Assembly (NCBI GenBank): GCA_963082975.1
Contig: OY720349.1
Coordinates: 64,540,501-64,604,500 of the forward strand
Direction of reading: 5' to 3'
From: Labia minor
Taxonomy: Eukaryota > Arthropoda > Insecta > Dermaptera > Spongiphoridae
DNA: 64,000 bases
Shown: positions 15,201 to 28,028 of the stretch, piece after piece
Layout of the letters: the number at the start of each line of letters is the position of its first letter
Position numbering within the stretch: the first letter of the stretch is position 1
Translations under genes and position numbers: made by a program
The notes under the pieces: generated by a model
Database searches by the model: none
What the model was told of the DNA's origin: nothing
What the model saw: the letters and a program-made list of their open reading frames with translations, nothing else

Positions 15201-18200
15201 TGAGATATCGATGAAATTTGAATTTATTCGTGTTCAGAATAAGAAATAAATAAGAATGATATATAATTCATAAATTTTATATTTATAATTAAAAAAGTAG
15301 CATTTTCGCTAAAATCTTAATGAAAAATCTCGTTTTTTCTATGAAATCCACGAAAATAATTTAGATTTCGATGCAATTTGAATTTATTCGTGTTTAGAAT
15401 AAGAAATAAATAAGAATGATATATAATACATAAAATTTATATTTATATTTAAAAAAGTAGCATTTTCGCTAAAATCTTAATGAAAAATCTCGTTTTTTCT
15501 ATGAAATCCACGAAAATAATTTAGATTTCGATGCAATTTGAATTTATTCGTGATTAGAATAAGAAATAAATAAGAATGATATATAATACATAAAATTTAT
15601 ATTACTATTTAAAAAAGTAGCATTTTCGCTAAAATCTTAACGAAAAATCTCGTTTTTTCTATGAAATCCACGAAAATAATTTAGATATCGATGCAATTTG
15701 AATTTATTCGTGTTTAGAATAAGAAATAAATAAGAATGATATATAATAAATAAAATTTATATTTATATTTAAAAAAGTAGCATTTTCGCTAAAATCTTAA
15801 TGAAAAATGTCGTTTTTTCTATGAAATCCACGAAAATAATTGAGATATCGATGAAATTTGAATTTATTCTTGTTTAGAATAAGAAATAAATAAGAATGAT
15901 ATATAATTCATAAATTTTATATTTCTATTTAAAAAAGTAGCATTTTCGCTAAAATCTTAATGAAAAATCTGGTTTTTTCTATGAAATCCACAAAAATAAT
16001 TGAGATATTGATGAAATTTGAATTTATTATTGTTTAGAATTAGAAATAAATAAGAATGATATATAATTCATAAATTTTATATTTCTATTTAAAAAAGTAG
16101 CATTTTCGCTAACATCTTAATGAAAAATCTCGTTTTTTCTATGAAATCCACAAAAATAATTGAGATATCGATGAAATTTGAATTTATTCTTGTTTAGAAT
16201 AAGAAATAAATAAGAATGATATATAATTCATAAATTTTATATTTCTATTTAAAAAAGTAGCATTTTCGCTAAAATCTTAATGAAAAATGTCGTTTTTTCT
16301 ATGAAATCCACGAAAATAATTGAGATATCGATGAAATTTGAATTTATTCTTGTTTAGAATTAGAAATAAATAAGAATGATATATAATTCATAAATTTTAT
16401 ATTTCTATTTAAAAAAGTAGCATTTTCGCTAACATCTTAATGAAAAATCTCGTTTTTTCTATGAAATCCACAAAAATAATTGAGATATCGATGAAATTTG
16501 AATTTATTCGTGTTCAGAATAAGAAATAAATAAGAATGATATATAATTCATAAATTTTATATCTCTATTTAAAAAAGTAGCATTTTCGCTAAAATCTTAA
16601 TGAAAAATCTGGTATTTTCTATGAAATCCACGAAAATAATTGAGATATCGATGAAATTTGAATTTATTCGTGTTTAGAATAAGAAATAAGTAAGAATGAT
16701 ATATAATTCATAAATTTTATATTTCTATTTAAAAAAGTAGCATTTTCGCTAAAATCTTAATGAAAAATGTTGTTTTTTCTATGAAATCCACGAAAATAAT
16801 TGAGATATCGATGCAATTTGAATTTATTCGTGTTTAGAATAAGAAATAAATAAGAATGATATATAATTCATAAATTTTATATTTCTATTTAAAAAAGTAG
16901 CATTTTCGCTAAAATCTTAATGAAAAATGTCGTTTTTTCTATGAAATCCACGAAAATAATTGAGATATCGATGAAATTTGAATTTATTCTTGTTTAGAAT
17001 TAGAAATAAATAAGAATGATATATAATTCATAAATTTTATATTTCTATTTAAAAAAGTAGCATTTTCGCTAACATCTTAATGAAAAATCTCGTTTTTTCT
17101 ATGAAATCCACGAAAATAATTTAGATTTCGATGCAATTTGAATTTATTCGTGTCTAGAATAAGAAATAAATAAGAATGATATATAATACATAAAATTTAT
17201 ATTTATATTTAAAAAAGTAGCATTTTCGCTAAATTCTTAATGAAAAATCTCGTTTTTTCTATGAAATCCACGAAAATAATTTAGATTTCGATACAATTTG
17301 AATTTATTCGTGATTAGAATAAGAAATAAATAAGAATGATATATAATACATAAAATTTATATTACTATTTAAAAAAGTAGCATTTTTGATAAAATCTTAA
17401 CGAAAAATCTCGTTTTTTCTATGAAATCCACGAAAATAATTGAGATATCGATGAAATTTGAATTTATTCTTGTTTAGAATTAGAAATAAATAAGAATGAT
17501 ATATAATTCATAAATTTTATATTTCTATTTAAAAAAGTAGCATTTTCGCTAACATCTTAATGAAAAATCTCGTTTTTTCTATGAAATCCACAAAAATAAT
17601 TGAGATATCGATGAAATTTGAATTTATTCGTGTTCAGAATAAGAAATAAATAAGAATGATATATAATTCATAAATTTTATATCTCTATTTAAAAAAGTAG
17701 CATTTTCGCTAAAATCTTAATGAAAAATGTTGTTTTTTCTATGAAATCCACGAAAATAATTGAGATATCGATGCAATTTGAATTTATTCGTGTTTAGAAT
17801 AAGAACTAAATAAGAATGATATATAATTCATAAATTTTATATTTCTATTTAAAAAAGTAGCATTATCGCTAAAATTATAATGAAAAATCTCGTTTTTTCT
17901 ATGATATCCTCAAAAATAATTGAGATATCGATGAAATTTGAATTTATTCGTGTTCAGAATAAGAAATAAATAAGAATGATATATAATTCATAAATTTTAT
18001 ATTTCTATTTAAAAAAGTAGCATTTTCGCTAAAATCTTAATGAAAAATCTCGTTTTTTCTATGAAATCCACGAAAATAATTTAGATTTCGATGCAATTTG
18101 AATTTATTCGTGATTAGAATAAGAAATAAATAAGAATGATATATAATACATAAAATTTATATTACTATTTAAAAAAGTAGCATTTTCGCTAAAATCTTAA

Positions 18201-20429
18201 TGAAAAATCTCGTATTTTCTATGAAATCCACGAAAATAATTGAGATATCTATGAAATTTGAATTTATTCTTGTTTAGAATTAGAAATAAATAAGAATGAT
18301 ATATAATTCATAAAATTTATTTTTCTATTTAAAAAAGTATCATTTTCGCTAAAATCTTAATGAAAAATCTCGTTTTTTCTATTAAATCCACGAAAATAAT
18401 TGAGATATCGATGAAATTTGAATTTATTCTTGTTTAGAATTAGAAATAAATAAGAATGATATATAATTCATAAATTGTATATTTCTATTTAAAAAAGTAG
18501 CATTTTCGCTAAAATATTAATGAAAAATGTCGTTTTTTCTATGAAATCCACGAAAATAATTGAGATATCGATGCAATTTGAATTTATTCGTGTTTAGAAT
18601 AAGAAATAAAAAAGAATGATATATAATTCATAAATTTTATATCTCTATTTAAAAAAGTAGCATTTTCGCTAAAATCTTAATGAAAAATGTTGTTTTTTCT
18701 ATGAAATCCACGAAAATAATTGAGATATCGATGCAATTTGAATTTATTCGTGTTTAGAATAAGAACTAAATAAGAATGATATATAATTCATAAATTTTAT
18801 ATTTCTATTTAAAAAAGTAGCATTATCGCTAAAATTATAATGAAAAATCTCGTTTTTTCTATGATATCCACAAAAATAATTGAGATATCGATGAAATTTG
18901 AATTTATTCGTGTTCAGAATAAGAAATAAATAAGAATGATATATAATTCATAAATTTTATATTTCTAATTAAAAAAGTAGCATTTTCGCTAAAATCTTAA
19001 TGAAAAATCTCGTTTTTTCTATGAAATCCACGAAAATAATTTAGATTTCGATGCAATTTGAATTTATTCGTGATTAGAATAAGAAATAAATAAGAATGAT
19101 ATATAATACATAAAATTTATATTACTATTTAAAAAAGTAGCAATTTCGCTAAAATCTTAACGAAAAATCTCGTTTTTTCTATGAAATCCACGAAAATAAT
19201 TTAGATATCGATGCAATTTGAATTTATTCGTGTTTAGAATAAGAAATAAATAAGAATGATATATAATACATAAAATTTATATTTATATTTAAAAAAGTAG
19301 CATTTTCGCTAAAATCTTAATGAAAAATCTCATATTTTCTATGAAATCCACGAAAATAATTGAGATATCTATGAAATTTGAATTTATTCTTGTTTAGAAT
19401 TAGAAATAAATAAGAATGATATATAATTCATAAAATTTATTTTTCTATTTAAAAAAGTATCATTTTCGCTAAAATATTAATGAAAAATGTCGTTTTTTCT
19501 ATGAAATCCACGAAAATAATTGAGATATCTATGAAATTTGAATTTATTCTTGTTTAGAATTAGAAATAAATAAGAATGATATATAATTCATAAAATTTAT
19601 TTTTCTATTTAAAAAAGTATCATTTTCGCTAAAATCTTAATGAAAAATCTCGTTTTTTCTATTAAATCCACGAAAATAATTGAGATATCGATGAAATTTG
19701 AATTTATTCTTGTTTAGAATTAGAAATAAATAAGAATGATATATAATTCATAAATTGTATATTTCTATTTAAAAAAGTAGCATTTTCGCTAAAATATTAA
19801 TGAAAAATGTTGTTTTTTCTATGAAATCCACGAAAATAATTGAGATATCGATGCAATTTGAATTTATTCGTGTTTAGAATAAGAACTAAATAAGAATGAT
19901 ATATAATTCATAAATTTTATATTTCTATTTAAAAAAGTAGCATTATCGCTAAAATTATAATGAAAAATCTCGTTTTTTCTATGATATCCACAAAAATAAT
20001 TGAGATATCGATGAAATTTGAATTTATTCGTGTTCAGAATAAGAAATAAATAAGAATGATATATAATTCATAAATTTTATATTTCTAATTAAAAAAGTAG
20101 CATTTTCGCTAAAATCTTAATGAAAAATCTCGTTTTTTCTATGAAATCCACGAAAATAATTGAGATATCGATGCAATTTGAATTTATTCGTGTTTAGAAT
20201 AAGAAATAAAAAAGAATGATATATAATTCATAAATTTTATATTTCTATTTATAAAAGTAGCATTTTCGCTAATCCCTACAAAAATCATGTTAGCTAATAT
20301 TTTAATTAAAACCTTTTTAAACTGAAAATACAAAAAGCAAAATTTGCTCTAAAAAGGAAGAAATTATAAATTACACATCAATCATATAAATTCAATAAAC
20401 ATTTTCAAAGGAAAAAAATTTAAGTAAAA

Positions 20430-21011
20430 AGCGGAATATGGAATAGTTCACTATTTCAATCATAGATGGCAATAGCAGTTCTATTAAAATTAAATTAAAT
20501 GAGGTTGTAAAAAAATGTTACACATGTTATTAATAAGAAATATTTAAAATAACGACTACATTTATTTACGTACGACTAAAAAGTATAAAATAAATTTAAG
20601 TAAAAATAAATATTTTTAAAAAACACACTTTACTTAAAATTTCACTAAAAAGTAAAAAATAAAATCACTGTAAAGTGTCTGCGCTCAGATTATAATAACA
20701 AATTTATAATAACATAATAGTGGAAGCAAATGTTTTACGGTGTTATTATAATTTGAGAGCACACACTTTACAGTGATTTTATTTTTTACTTTTTAGTGCA
20801 ATTTTAAGTAAAGTGTGTTTTTTAAAAATATTTATTTTTACTTAAATTTATTTTATACTTTTTAGTCGTACGTAAATAAATGTAGTCGTTATTTTAAATA
20901 TTTCTTATTAATAACATGTGTAACATTTTTTTACAACCTCATTTAATTTAATTTTAATAGAACTGCTATTGCCATCTATGATTGAAATAGTGAACTATTC
21001 CATATTCCGCT
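20430..21011. mobile_element. Foldback (long inverted repeat) element, 582 bp
   Basis: Two arms of about 270 bp (20431-20700 and 20741-21010) are near-perfect reverse complements around a 40-bp spacer. The ends read AGCGGAATATGG and CCATATTCCGCT. Differences are few; for example the inner ends read GTGTCTGCGCTCAGATT on the left, against GTGTGTGCTCTCAAATT for the reverse complement of the right arm. There is no ORF and no clear target-site duplication, so the superfamily is unknown. A transcript would fold into a long hairpin. It sits only about 160 bp from the end of the satellite array. Confidence 0.9.
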
Positions 21012-22180
21012 AATGAAAGTTTATTTAATTAATTACCACTAACAGATAAATAATTCAGAGGATTTTTCAATTAATTCATGCATTATTAGAGGGGCAAACG
21101 CGTATGCAAAATTTCAAGTTGATTGAATGACGGGAAGTTGTTGAAATATCGATTATAAAATTCCGCTGACAAACCGCGGACATCCGGACAGTGTGAGTTA
21201 AGTAAAGTGTATTAAAAACATTATTTATTTATTTATTTAAGTCTTTTTATTCGACTGGCACAATTATGGTTCCAATGAGTTATTTTATATAAAAAAAAAT
21301 TACAGAAATATTAATAAAATATTTTAGATAAATATTATAAATAAACGCTTATCTATCAAAAACAAATTATATAAAAATTTTAAGAAAAACAAAATATTTA
21401 TTTTCTAATTGAATTAATTCCATATTTTATTGTCAAATTGTTTAACAGTAAGAAGTTTTAAATTCTAGAATAAAATGTTAATTCAATTATTTTTTTTTTA
21501 AATATATAAACATATTTTACGAGCATAATATTTCATTTAATATATGATATAAAAATGTCCTTACCTTTGTTTATTCATTTAATATAAATGTTAAATATAT
21601 TTCTGCGCGTGAATCACTACTTTATCTCTTTCATTAAATATATTAATTAATAGAAATATGTTTTCAGTAACATCTGGTCGAAATAATTGAAAGCATTTTC
21701 AACTATAGACATATATTTATATGCTAATCATTTTATTTATATTTGTTTATTTTAAAATATATAAAATAATAAAATATTGCTTTTTGTTATGCTGGTTCAA
21801 TGCTATTTCAATTAATATAAATACATTTGATCAAATAATAAAATATTTGATCTATTAATTTAAACACCATATTAAACAAATAATACTTTTTTTATTTGAA
21901 TTTTATAAAATTATATAGGTACAGATAATATTTTTGAAATTAAATTTTATATTAATTTAATTAAAATAGACCTCGATATATTATTTGTTATATTTTTTAA
22001 ATATAGCAACAAAAAAAATATAATAGAATAAACATTAATAATTATAATTAATGTTGAATTTTTCTCTTTATAATTACTTATATTATATCATTTATTTTAC
22101 ATGTTTAATTTTTTTTACTTTTCAATTGTAAAAATTTTTAAGTTTTTTGAGAGTAAGTGTATTGTTATCCTGATTTATAT
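21012..22180. other. AT-rich stretch without recognisable features
   Basis: Mostly A and T with short homopolymer runs and no ORF. A slightly more complex patch at about 21085-21210 (TATGCAAAATTTCAAGTTG, CCGCGGACATCCGGACAG) may be a worn dispersed repeat, but I cannot assign it. Confidence 0.5.
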
Positions 22181-22183
22181 ATA

Positions 22184-22260
22184 TACTAGCTGCTCAGAGC
22201 GCTTTCTGCGATTTTCACATCTAGACGGGGGCTCCGCCCCCTGTACCCCGAGTGATATAC
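22184..22260 (+). repeat. Dispersed-repeat end with GC hairpin
   Basis: A GC-rich island inside AT-rich DNA begins with TATACTAGCTGCTCAGAGCG. It contains a perfect hairpin, GGGGGC-TCC-GCCCCC at 22227-22241, then CTGTACCCCGAG. The start resembles the TATA(C)TAGCTG end that also appears, in reverse, at about 60510. I take it as the end of a short non-autonomous transposon; the class is not established. Confidence 0.45.
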
Positions 22261-22395
22261 AGTATTTGGTTGAAAGTCTGTATGTAAAAGGATTTCATCC
22301 ATTTTGTATCAATCAGTATATTCTATATTACATAAAACAATCATTTTTTTGTGTTCTTGTAAATATTCTCTATCTATGGGCTCTGACTCTTCGTT

Positions 22396-22585
22396 AATCG
22401 AAACAACAACCTGCCTATCTCGATTTTATAACCCTAATTATTTCTGGAGATGCATAGAGGTCATGCAATTAATCGTTATGCAGTCTCCGCCATTCCCCGG
22501 TGTCTTCATCTTTCTTTGGCCCATAAATGCTGGGAAGAATCCTATTCTCAAATACTCTGAATCTACTCTCATCTCCTCCTGATTC
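22396..22585 (-). pseudogene. RTE-like non-LTR retrotransposon fragment (copy 1)
   Basis: On the minus strand, allowing frameshifts, the sequence encodes SRFRVFENRIL, then GPKKDEDTGEWRRLHND and LHDLYASPEIIRVIKSR. This matches the C-terminal tail that follows the reverse transcriptase in a widespread arthropod LINE type. It corresponds to the first half of the copy at 45990-46444 and keeps a GPKKDE segment that the other copy has lost. It carries at least one in-frame stop and is dead. Confidence 0.75.
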
Positions 22586-24195
22586 CCTTTGATAATAATT
22601 TCCCGATTGCAACCTCGATTTAAATTCTTCTCAAATATTATTATCCTTCGTGATTACATTAAATTTTTTTACATATTCAAATTCTACATTTTGTATATTA
22701 AAAATTTGTATGTTAATACTGTTCCTCTCTGATTCTAAATATTTTTCCTTAACACTATTAATTTCAAACCTTCTCCTGCCTCGATTAATTTGTTTAGACT
22801 ATTTTATTTTTAAAGAAAATTTATTTTAATTGTAGATTATGAAATTCTTGAACGTAAATATGTACTTAGAATAATAATACCTTAAATTCGCCTGAAATTC
22901 AATATTTAGTGAGCCATTAGGGGGGTAGTGGGACACGGTTGGAATGATATAAGGATTATTCAATGTTTTGAATCGAATACGTATCGTAAACATTTAGAAT
23001 AGAAACACATTTATTTGTTAATACAATATTTAAATATTATAGAAAACTTGAATAATACTTATTTTATATTAACACTCATATTCCCAATATCCCTAGAATA
23101 ACACCTTCTTGGGACTCATGACAAATGTTTCAAATCTTAATCATATATTGTATATTTGCATTAGTTTTTAGTTTAATTAAATATAAATTAAATAGTTTAA
23201 AATTATCGATCTTAATCATATTATAGATATTGTATTTTCATTATAAACCTATAATATGATAATACATTACTAGCCGTTGACTTGTCATTTTTTTATTTAT
23301 ATAAAATTTAAAATAATATTATAACAAATTAATCAAAAATATAAGACGATGTAAAATGATTTTTAGTTTTTTTTTGTTGTTATATTTCTTTAATTATGTT
23401 TGTATGTCTTTAAGCCTGTTTAACTTAATTTTAAAAACAGTTCCAAATAAAATAAGCATGCATATTTTTCTATACCTGATAAAATTCTAGAATTTGTTTA
23501 ACATATTTCGAGCTAATTTGAAATATGTTTGGTGTACACCACTAAATTGTGAATCAATTATCTTCGCGCATATACTAAACATTTCCCAAATTTCCTCATC
23601 AAATTTTAAGACTTCGCGAGATTATTTATGAAATTATGAAATAAATAGTCAATCCTATATATATATATATATACATATATTGATATTGAGAATTAAATAT
23701 GTGTTGAAGCAAATATTTTGAGAATTTTTGTGTAATTGCTTATCAAATCCATCTTGAAATAATCATTAAATAATTATAATAATTAAATATTGGTGGTGAT
23801 ATCTAAAACCAAAAGTTTATGGCAACAGCACCTACATCTAACTATACTATTCTGAGTTACCTTGATTCAATTCCTATCTTCTCTCAAATTTCTTGCATCT
23901 TCCTTTATACTATGTTTTCACTCATCTTTTCCAAATTGATTTCCCTATAACAAGCATATTATCAGCCAGTAACCTGATGATGGTATAATAATATAAAAAC
24001 AATAATTCGAATGTTTAGATGAATTTATTCTATTAATAAAAGAGATATTAAGAACAAAATTAAAAGGAATTAATTAAAACATAAAATAGAAAAATAATTC
24101 ACAAATAAATATTAATTCTTGTTGAAATACAATAAAGAATAAATAATATAAAAAGAGTAAAAAATTGTATGATATAGACAAAATAATATATATAT
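22586..24195. other. AT-rich stretch without recognisable genes
   Basis: No coding signal. Contains GGGGGGTAGTGGGACACGG at 22921, a short (TA)n run at about 23657-23673, and otherwise low-complexity AT-rich sequence. Confidence 0.5.
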
Positions 24196-24199
24196 ATAG

Positions 24200-24290
24200 T
24201 AGTGGAAAAGGGCACCAGTGGGTGTGTGGGAGCAATCTCCAGGTTTTGCTAGCCTTTCCTGGTGAGTTGACAATCACAACCCTGATTATA
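24200..24290 (+). repeat. Possible SINE-like fragment
   Basis: A patch of normal base composition in AT-rich DNA, containing GTGGGTGTGTGGGAGC. The element at 24509 contains the near-identical GGGTGTGTGGGTAGC. The rest (TTGCTAGCCTTTCCTGGTGAG and ACAATCACAACCCTGATTAT) does not match that element, so the two may be different families that share a head. A minus-strand reading frame across it looks accidental. Confidence 0.35.
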
Positions 24291-24508
24291 TGTATATTTA
24301 ACTTAAAATATGCTTAAATAAAAAAAAAGAAAACAAATGTAAATAAAATTTAATATAATTAAGTATAATTGTAATAGCGTATCAATAAATGATCGCAAAA
24401 GAAACAATTTAATTTTGTAAATATTGCAACTTTCATCTTTTGTATGTTCTGATAATCTGTCTCAACTATTGTAAAAATTTTGGCTAATGAACATACTCTT
24501 TAAATTGA

Positions 24509-24695
24509 ATTGGGTGTGTGGGTAGCGAACCTGCCTCACATTCACATGGTCAACATTGAGGAAAAGCTACTTGATAGCGCCTCCGATCAAGAAAATCAAG
24601 GTAAAGGTTGAGATCATAGGACACCTCATTGATATAACCGGCTTGATAGGCGTTGTCCTTGCGTAGGACGTACAAAGTCAGATATTTTTTTTTTA
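24509..24695 (+). mobile_element. Candidate tRNA-derived SINE, about 185 bp
   Basis: The element starts with TGGGTGTGTGGGTAGCGAAC. TAGCGAACCTG at 24523-24533 fits the tRNA A-box pattern TRGYNNANNNG. GGTCAACAT at about 24548 is a weak B-box at normal spacing. The body (GATAGCGCCTCCGATCAAG, GGACACCTCATTGATATAAC, TTGTCCTTGCGTAGGACG) is of much higher complexity than its surroundings, and it ends in a T-rich run at about 24684-24695. No target duplication was found. The pol III promoter reading is tentative; it could equally be the 3' end of a LINE. Confidence 0.5.
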
Positions 24696-27280
24696 TAGTA
24701 GTGAAAAGTTGCAAAAGTTTTTAAAAGATTGTTATGATAACAAAAGACCAACGTTTTTTTTACATCTTCTTTTACTTATCTTATCTGTTCACTAAGAAAG
24801 TTCTCTATTAAACAAAATAAGAAGTAGAGGAGGGGTGCTGAAAAAACCTACCCTTCCATTATCTACACTTTTTAAACCAGAGAGAATATATCAAGAGTTA
24901 ATTTAATGAATCTTTCTAAATCCAACCATCTAAAAAAAAGAATAATTAAAACATTCATCCCATCCTTCGTTAAATTTTTTTCTCTTCTCTTCTTCATGAT
25001 TTTTTAATATTACTTTTTTATTTTTTATTCATTTTAAAATTCAACTTTATTTCAAAGAGAACTTTTTTTTAGTTTGCCCTAGAAAAAAGAGCGGCTTAAT
25101 AATCATATTAGTGAAATATGTGTCTAGACACTCCAACAGTAATGTATTTATTTTTAATATTTAAATACGCGTTAGACTTTGTCTAAATGTTTTCTATACA
25201 TTTAAAAAAATATATTATTTGAGTATTATATTTATATAAAGATAATATATTTTTAACTTCAATATTTAATTAATAAATAAAATACAATTTTGCGATAAAC
25301 TTAAAATTAATTAAATTTTAATTTAAGTAATTGTTATTATTTTTTTGTTTTTTGGATTTTAAATTTGAAGATTATTCGTATATAGGTAAATAAATATATT
25401 GAAGTCAAATGTCAAAATAATTCCACTCAATCACTGTATCTAACTCTATCCTTCTATCAGCTTTAGAGTTTTCATTAAAATCTCAATAAAGGGGGGTTTG
25501 TAGGGAAGACCTTTGAAGGGTTTTGAAATTCAAAGTGAGTGACATCAAAATAACTAATTATCACTGTACTGCATTCAATAGTACTAAATTTAAGGTTTCT
25601 AATTTAGAATAAGAGTCTAATTCTAATAAAATATAATCCATAATAATAAATTGAATACAATTATAGAAATATACTAAAACAATTTACGATGTATTTATAT
25701 TATAAATATAATCTAGTTTTTTTTTTAATTTTATTTTTTGGTTTTGGTTTGGGATTTTTATTTTTATGAATATTCATGGAAAATTTACAATTATGTTATT
25801 ACTTTTGGAATATTCATAATAACAAGATATCTTTTTAATCATATTAACTTACATAATTGAATTGCATGGAATATTTTATTAAAAAATAATAGAAAATATG
25901 AAATTCTCAAATTTTAATTCATACAAAAATTAAAAAATAAATATTAATATATATAAATAAAAATTAATGGATTATCCTGAATTTCTATTATTTATAGAAT
26001 TTAGATTAATCTAAAAAATAATATTTAAAAAAAATCAAAGAAAAAAGTGATAATTAAAATAAATGTTCATTAATCGTAAATATCAAATTTATAGCATACA
26101 TTGAATCAGAAATTAATAATATTTTATTTGAAATGTTTATATTCAATTAAATTAATTTGAACTAATATAAATGGAATACGAAATTATATTTATTTAAATC
26201 AAAGTAAAAGAGGGAATCCAGAATATATCAATAATTATAATTAAAATAAAATTTCAATAAACTCTTAGATTTCAAATTTTATTTAAAAAAAAAACAATAA
26301 TAAAATAAAATTATGATTATGTATTTTTATCACAAATCCTTAAATAAATAAACTCGTCATTGAAAGAGTAATTAATTTAAAATATCTGTAATTATTATTT
26401 AGACTTAATTTTTATGAAATGAAAAGAATCTATAAATAAGAACAATGTTAATTTTTAAAAAATTAAAAATTAATTTTTTTTTCTCTAGGCAGGGGTATGA
26501 CTAATTAAGTTTCCCTCTCTATCCAAGAAATATTTCTTCATATAATATTTATATATTATTTTTGTTATTGTATTAATTCATTAACGTTTTATAATTACAT
26601 GTTTTCTTATACCATAATAAACCTTGTGCTTTGTTGTTTGCTGTAATTAATTTATTTATATTTTTTACACAAATCATTTAAATTTTTACTTTTTTATTGT
26701 GATTTATAGTTATTTTTTATTTTGTTTTTAATTAATTTTAATATTATTTTTAATATTAGAGTATATATTAGATTAAATATGGAAATTAGTAAAAACATTT
26801 TTATTAATAAAAAATAACAACAAGTTAACAAGAAAGGCAAGTAAATAGATTATAACAAAAATAGTGTTATTTACCATAGAGAAAACTAGTTCGAATTGTC
26901 AATGTAATAAAAGTTATTAGTTATTAGTTATACACAGTTTGTGAAAGGTATAATTAATTTAATAATTCTAATATAATTATTTAAAAAAGTTTAAGTCTAT
27001 ATTCTAATATATTTTTCACTAACTAAATAATTCAATTTTCTTTATATTATTATTATTATTATTAAAATATGTATCATTAAATTAGACTTGAACTGTTAAT
27101 ATTACTTATTTTAAATTAAATTTCCCATAATTTATTTATTATATTCAAAAACACATAAAGTGCCCATCAATAGATATTTTGCTAATCGCAAATGACGGAC
27201 GGGTTTTATTTTTTTTATCATCGAGGATTAATTCCATTTTTATTTTTTTATTAAAAAGTCCCGTCTTGTCCTTAACCCTA
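24696..27280. other. Long AT-rich stretch without recognisable genes
   Basis: Extremely AT-rich with many homopolymer runs and no ORF, RNA gene or recognisable transposon. The only non-AT patch is around 25420-25560 (CTCTATCCTTCTATCAGC, GGGGGGTTTGTAGGGAAG), which I cannot assign. Confidence 0.5.
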
Positions 27281-27329
27281 CTTCTCATTTGGTGATATTT
27301 ATTATTAATCCACTTGACAATTGGCTGAC

Positions 27330-27655
27330 CCTAATCTCAATTTATGGACAGATGTGTGTTGGCCATCGCCTTTGTTCTTGGCAACCCCCTCGGCAAGAGC
27401 TAAACTTGGACGCAAGCGAACGACGGCGGATGGTCTGGCCATTTGCCCAGGGTTTGGGTCACACCCAACACACACCCATACACACAGAAAATAGCAACAG
27501 ACACTCTCTCTGTCGCTAATTGCTATTTGCTCTGTCGCACTCGAATGAGGGTTGGTTTTCGTGGGGGTAGGAGCTAGGGTGGAGGGGGTTGGGGGTTGGA
27601 TTATAACGCAGACAGGTCTCCATGTTGACAATTGAGGTGCAATCGGCCGCGTGCT
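27330..27655. promoter_or_regulatory. GC-elevated island with G-rich tract; possible regulatory DNA
   Basis: About 320 bp of clearly higher GC inside AT-rich DNA. It contains CGAACGACGGCGGATGG, an ACACACCC-rich part, and a G-rich run at 27563-27595 with four tracts of at least three G (GGGGG, GGG, GGGGG, GGGGG) that could form a G-quadruplex. Overlapping reading frames of 76 and 108 codons exist on opposite strands, but neither looks like a protein I know. In a genome this AT-rich such islands tend to be promoters, enhancers or exons; which applies here is not decided. Confidence 0.35.
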
Positions 27656-28028
27656 TATACATATCTCCCTGTTTATATTCTGGCACCATCTGCTTTATCT
27701 GCTAAATATAGCATATATATATATATATATTTAATTATCCTTTTACACTCAGTTAAATAAAACCCTAGTTTCTATGAAATATTAAATATATTTTTTTCTA
27801 TAATATTTTTTTTTAATAAATTCGTTATTTATATATATAAAATACTCTTTCTTCAAAGAATTAACCATAAAAATCAATAATGGAGCAGGATTTTCAGTTA
27901 TTATTTTATTATTAAATAGTTGATATATGCCTCTGTTAACTCAAAGAAGTTCCCAATTAAAAATATGCTCCAGTGCATAAATCAATTCCCTTGTTTATGT
28001 TAACAAGTTTTTATTTAATTTAAAAACT

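Larger units (their letters stand above)
1..20274. repeat. 160-bp AT-rich satellite array, about 127 monomers
   Basis: Head-to-tail tandem repeat of a 160-bp monomer. Each copy can be phased on the short block CGCTAAAATCTTAATG, followed by a run of T, ATGAAATCCACGAAAATAAT, ATATCGATG and GTAGCATTTT. Phase points fall at 1, 161, 321 and so on. Some monomers carry a 2-bp insertion (TCTTATAATG) at 961, 4003, 5125, 7527, 10089 and 12011. There are 75 monomers from 1 to 12010, one irregular 256-bp stretch, then 50 monomers of exactly 160 bp from 12267 to 20266. The array begins inside the window edge, so the true array is longer, and ends abruptly after CGCTA at about 20271. No ORF of note lies inside it. 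The length is close to nucleosome spacing, as in many centromeric or heterochromatic satellites; that role is inference. Confidence 0.98.

Noticed and set aside
1-20274. CRISPR-like reading of the regular repeats
   Set aside because: Repeats are contiguous 160-bp units with no unique spacers, in an animal genome.
21190-21240. Extra copy of the foldback arm (TTAAGTAAAGTGTATT)
   Set aside because: The resemblance to the arm is limited to about 15 bases plus AT-rich sequence and may be chance.
22101-22582. Plus-strand frames of 98 and 92 codons
   Set aside because: They run across a dispersed-repeat end and the antisense of the RTE-like fragment; the real homology is on the minus strand.
27289-27631. 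Two opposed frames of 76 and 108 codons
   Set aside because: They overlap on opposite strands in a GC island and neither resembles a known protein; kept only as an island.
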